A DNA stretch of 64,000 nt, taken from contig OX155954.1 in NCBI GenBank assembly GCA_944548615.1, forward strand, positions 601,335 to 665,334, given 5' to 3'. The notes beneath the pieces are model-generated. The model ran no database searches. It saw only the letters and a list, made by a program, of their open reading frames with translations, and was not told where the DNA came from. The stretch is from Micropterix aruncella (taxonomy: Eukaryota > Arthropoda > Insecta > Lepidoptera > Micropterigidae). Positions within the stretch are counted from its first letter, which is position 1; every line of letters begins with the position of its first letter. The position numbers were made by a program, and so were the translations under genes. Below are positions 59,606 to 64,000 of the stretch, in pieces.

Positions 59606-61582
59606 TCGATATGCTAGTGTTTAAATCTTTAAACATTGGCACATCACAAATTTTATAAGATATACGACCCTGAAAAAATATTATAATACCTTTAATATAG
59701 GGACATGTTTAATATAAAAAATAATATAATATATCTAATACACCTCTATTATTCTTATGGTAAAACATACGAGGTAATCCTCGTTAATAATAATTCATTA
59801 TAATTATTGTCATTTTACGTATGACATTATTGAGCATCTATCTTTTATTTTGTATAACTTTTGGTTATTTTTAAAATTATTTACTGATTTAAAAAAAAGG
59901 AATATGTTACATTCATATTTTGATTATTGTGTTTTAAACAATTATGATTATGACATATCCAACTGTATTTGCAATTTTGGATGAATTGGCTATTGGCTGT
60001 TCCAAATTTTGATATTTGAATGCACTGTCCAACAAGATTAAAAAGTTGTCTGTTTTATATTTGTATTGGCATCGATTCGCAAATGCGATTTATGAACAGA
60101 TGAATCGTTCGGCAGATGAAATGTTTTCACAAGACGGTCACTTTGAACTATTTTGGAATGCCTAGGATACCTGAAAACTTCTATTTCGAAGAGAGACATC
60201 ACATCAATATAAGGAAAAGACAAATTTTATATTATTTGAATAGTAAGATGAAGATCGAAAGTTTCTGGTGACATTTTTTTAAAAAAAATCGATATCTTGT
60301 GACAAATATGCAGAGAAATACCGTTAAGCACGTACCAAAATGGCTATAATGATTTTCAAACTACGATTTTTTAAATAACATATCCCGACTGCAATTTGTA
60401 ATAAGCAACTTATTTTTGCTGAATTTTAGTAAAAACTAGTTGATTTATTATTATTATTATTATTACTTCTATTATATTTTATATACAGGCGGCATAATTA
60501 CTGATTGGTCTGAATTTAACACTGAATTTATTTAAAATGTTTTAAAATGTACGTCTAGTCTATTACTTTACTGACAGAGGAAAGTATTGTGAACGCATTT
60601 CTTTTTGTCTGTGTATCTGTGGGTATTCCTCGACGATAGCGCCCAAACGTTTCATCCGAATGAGCTAAAATTTGGCATGCAGGTATCATTCGGTCATGGC
60701 AAGAGTTGAGATCTAGGTTTTAAAAATTCATTCGGTATTATATTATTGTTTTAATTTGAGGTGTGATACTGTATGTGAATGTTTAGAACGCCAGATATTG
60801 GGCTACTGATCATAAGAGAAGATTAATCAAAGTTTGGAACTGTGAGTTGTTCTATCTATTTATATAATATATAAAGGGTCATCTACACGTTGCGTTAACC
60901 CCGTTGAGTAATCTAATACCCCATATAATCAATGGTATTATTGTAAGGGTCTGTGGTTACCAATAAATATTAAATTTAAAACAGAATCGTTTGTAAGAAT
61001 GCTAATATTACTCTAGCGGAAAGTGCCTTTTGCTTGTCACAGGGCCTTAATTTACTGTTGTAGCATTTTTAGAACAGCTAAAATTTCGGACTACGACCGA
61101 AAAATGATTAGTTGACAGATGTTTCCGATGTTTCCGACACAGAGAGTTCAATGCGGCCTATTTGGATGTCATCCAATTAGGTTAATTGGTTCCAGTGCAA
61201 TTAGAACGCGGCTGCTATATACTTCAGACGTGTCCAATCGTCTTTAGACATGTTCTTCAATAGTATAATATGTCTTTGATTGGGAACTGTATCGTTTATT
61301 AGGTCAGGACGGTGACATCAGCATCGAATTCAATTAAATATACGCATATCAAACTGTGATAAAGAGGGCAATTGGTTATTGGTAATAAGTTAGTATTACC
61401 GTGTTATACAACTCTGTGACAAAAATAATAAGGGAATTTATGTATTATCGCAAACTTTTTATTTATCAACAAAAAAACACATTTTAACGCAAAATCTGAT
61501 AGGAAATAGCGTCGGACACGCAATATGTCGTGACTTAAAATTTACATTTTTTTAATATAATACTATGCGTTGAAAATACCTT
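59606..61582. other. No gene recognised
   Basis: A+T-rich. A segment at 60560-60710 (TCTGTGTATCTGTGGG...GATAGCGCCCAAACG...GAGCTAAAATTTGGCATGC) has the wording of a common arthropod dispersed repeat. (TTA)n lies at 60447-60465. Confidence 0.4.
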
Positions 61583-61680
61583 TCTACACGACTGCTCAAC
61601 AAAAAAAGGAGTGTAATGTGTTCAGGGTTCATCTATGTATGTTTTCCGTTTCTTTATTCCGCCGTTATTTATTCGGTTTC
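61583..61680 (+). repeat. Dispersed repeat family D, copy 3
   Basis: CTACACGACTGCTCAACAAA, GTGTTCAGGGTTCATCTATG and TTTTCCGTTTCTTTATTC correspond to 4626-4735 and 49381-49505. Confidence 0.55.
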
Positions 61681-62017
61681 TTTATTAAACGCTCAAACCA
61701 AAATACAAATAAAGTCAAATCAAAGTCAAAGAAAAATAAATCCGAAAAAGATAAAGGTTTTAACGTTTTATTAAGAATAATAAATAGATACTAGATATTA
61801 TTATACACGACAACGTACTACTACACACTTCTTGACAAAGATGCATGACTTGCAGCTAGAGACACTACGTCACACCGTATTTGCCAAACCTTGCTCCAAC
61901 AAATCTCCACTTTTTAGGAATTTGGATATTTTTTACAAGCCAAAAAATCAACCCTAAAATGCAGTAATAACAGACAAAATTTTAACAAAAAAAAACCCAC
62001 TCCAGTTTTTGTTATAT

Positions 62018-62215
62018 GTACAGCAGCCATGCCATGATGATACTTTGAACAGGATGACGTAATTTACTGAATATACAAAATTTCGTGTCTGTGCTGTTGA
62101 CCGTTAAGGAGTCCCCTCGTCGGGAGCCAACCCTGGGTACAGTAGCCATGTCACTGCGAAACTTATAACGGACTATTATAACTGATTGAGTATACAAAAT
62201 TTCGTGGCAAAAAAT
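62018..62215 (+). repeat. Imperfect tandem duplication (~130 bp spacing)
   Basis: ACAGCAGCCATGCC...TACTGAATATACAAAATTTCGTG is followed by ACAGTAGCCATGTC...GATTGAGTATACAAAATTTCGTG. Confidence 0.7.
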
Positions 62216-62582
62216 ACATCGTCATCGGAATTGAATCAACATGTGAAATTCAGTCAACATTTTCAACTTCATATGATAATATTTTAGGACTTTCCTCAAT
62301 TCCTCACTGATCACATCATCAGAACCGGATTTTAAATTGAAGTGGGACCAATCTGCAGGTATATACATTTTTTTAAAAATCAAAAGGTTCATAAATAGAA
62401 GAGTTCTGAGGTAACAAACATTAAAAAATCACAACCAGCTTAAAGCGTTCATTGATTCATGGCCATGAGAGCTCATTATTAGAGGCATTAACTAATGCCC
62501 ATTAATATGGCAAAATAGGAATCAATATTTTTGATAATAGGATCGATATTTCAATAGATCGATATTTAAATCGATATTTCAA

Positions 62583-62655
62583 TATTACTTGAATGATAAT
62601 AATATTTCAATTATTATTATCATTCAAGTAATAACTTGAATGATAATAATCCAAG
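62583..62655. repeat. Palindrome plus third arm copy
   Basis: TTACTTGAATGATAATAAT and ATTATTATCATTCAAGTAA are perfect inverted arms around about nine bases. A third copy, TAACTTGAATGATAATAAT, follows directly. Confidence 0.8.
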
Positions 62656-63196
62656 GCTCTATAATAATATAGAAATTACGATACAAAATTTAGGTAACAT
62701 GGTAGCATTTAAAAAACCAACTCTATGATAAAACGGAATTTCACAGAATTTTTAATTAGGTAAAATTAATATTTTTTTTATATAAATATAATAGACGAAT
62801 ATGTGAGGTTTAAGACTAGAAGTATTTGAATTTAATTTATTTGTGTATATTAGTATTTTATATTAGTATACCTATATATTTATTTTAAATATGTATATAT
62901 TTTATTTATGTATTACTATATATTGGTGTTGGGTTTAATAATAATTTCTTACTACTATTTTTTTTTTGTATGTTGGTATAACTCTTTGTGCTTGTGTATT
63001 TGTATTATGCAAGAATGAATGTTTTGATCTTTATACCAATAATAATTATATAACCGAACGTCAGCTCGCAATATGCTAAGTCAAATATCAGCATCCGATA
63101 CGGGCGTTCTTGCTCAGTTAGGTATGCGATGAGCCAACGGCTATGGGTTCAACTTGTTTTTCCTGCATGTTTTATTGTACTGTATACCGAATATCA
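62636..63196 (+). repeat. Family F dispersed repeat, copy 2
   Basis: Aligns in order with 10132-10815: AGGCTCTATAATAATATAG, TTTAATTAGGTAA, ATATCAGCATCCGATACGGG, TTGCTCAGTTAGGTATGCGA, CCAACGGCTATGGGTTCAAC and ATATCATAGCC. GGTTCAAC sits where a tRNA B box would be. Confidence 0.65.
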
Positions 63197-63595
63197 TAGC
63201 CATTCGTCTGTAAATCATGTTGTTTAAAATAAATAAATAAAATAACACACTTTTTTTGTTGAAACAAATCGGCTAGCTTATTGCGTTGAAGCAATATCTT
63301 ACAGCTAACCTTAGCCTAATGGAAACACCTGTTTTGCGTTAAAAATAATGAAAATATTATTAAAATCACTTATAAAGGCAGCTCGTATCAAATGTGACTA
63401 ACATTCAAATGCAGCAGAAAATGAAACATAGATTAAAAATTTTGAAAAAGCAATAAACCTAGAAGGAGATAAATATATGAGCGCGTGTTAAAAAGTTCTT
63501 TAAGCCTGCGTTTAACCCGCTAGGCACTTAACATCGATACAACTCGGTGCTGTGCTTATGTGTGTGGGTAAACATTCCAGAGATGAGCTCCATGT
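63197..63595. other. No gene recognised
   Basis: Includes the short piece CTTATTGCGTTGAAGCAATA...GCTAACCTTAGCC (63270-63325), related to 14070-14135. Confidence 0.4.
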
Positions 63596-63800
63596 ACGGA
63601 GAAGGAGTACGAGTAGAAATCACTACTGTGACCAGGGATCGATAGGAGTAGGTTGTATTCAAATCTGAGGGCGCCCGTGAGCTGATAGAGCATTGAACCT
63701 GCTTATGAGATGGCTCGGAAAGGCCATATCGATGACAAAGGACTCAAATCGAGGACTCTCTAATCTCTCCTTTCTCGGGTTCGTACTTTCTCAGGTCATA
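63596..63800 (+). repeat. Family I dispersed repeat, copy 2
   Basis: CACTACTGTGACCAGGGAT, CCGTGAGCTGATAGAGCATT and GAACCTGCTTATGAGATGGC match the complement of 49088-49290. Confidence 0.6.
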
Positions 63801-64000
63801 AATAAAGCGAATATTTAAATATACGTCGACATACCTAATTTCCTTTGTAAAACGGTAACTTTATTGGTAATGGTAAGGACCAAATATTGTTGCTACTCTT
63901 CAACAAAGTAATACTAACAACAGCAAAGTAAAACAAAATATGATATTAGTATAGGTAACTAGAATAAGAATCAATTAATTTCCAAATATATCATCAGAAC

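Overview
The window looks like a gene-poor, repeat-dense stretch of an arthropod (probably insect) genome. The evidence is A+T-rich DNA, spliceosomal introns with GTAAGT donors, and remains of nearly every eukaryotic transposon class: BEL/Pao LTR elements, LINE tails, a Penelope-like element (PLE), a Helitron end, PIF/Harbinger-type and TTAA-type MITEs, and tRNA-derived repeats. The wording of the LINE C-terminal tails (ILLWG..IFILQKRAIR; YYKINDYLDDKDPW) is what I remember from Lepidoptera. That lineage assignment is recall, not a search.

Layout. 1-19.4 kb: a mosaic of broken LINE tails (2.9, 3.5-4.0, 4.0-4.6, 4.7-5.3 and 13.2-13.6 kb), a Helitron 3' end (5.35-5.8 kb), MITEs (1446-1763, 8541-9243, 16626-17315) and a ~0.6-0.7 kb dispersed repeat in three copies (7.5, 10.8 and 17.9 kb). 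19486-35791: a BEL/Pao retrotransposon tandem, LTR-internal-LTR-internal-LTR, flanked as a whole by one 5-bp target duplication GTAAT. Each LTR is 1411 bp and the internal regions differ by only a handful of changes. Copy 2 has an intact gag; copy 1 gag carries a 5-bp deletion. Both copies share two in-frame stops that cut the single gag-pol frame into gag/protease, RT-RNase H and integrase blocks. 36.9-38.1 kb: PLE debris with a GIY-YIG endonuclease domain. 42.7-46.3 kb, minus strand: the one locus that reads as a structured gene, three exons joined by consensus, phase-matched splice sites. It encodes an ~877-residue fusion of a Mutator-like DDE transposase domain and a YqaJ/lambda-exonuclease-type nuclease. 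50.7-58.6 kb: 13 full and one partial copy of a nearly invariant 557-bp unit, bounded by (TA)n on both sides and closed by a 140-bp perfect inverted copy. 58.7-64 kb: a LINE tail interrupted by a PLE fragment with a 12-bp target duplication, then dispersed repeats.

How the parts work together. No ordinary host pathway is visible. The BEL proteins would form one copy-and-paste cycle (Gag particle, protease, reverse transcriptase, integrase) if the two stops are read through or the products are supplied in trans. The Mutator-YqaJ protein would combine strand transfer and DNA-end resection in one chain, which makes it the best candidate for unusual biology here. The 557-bp array is the second most unusual structure: its units are almost free of divergence and its architecture is symmetric.
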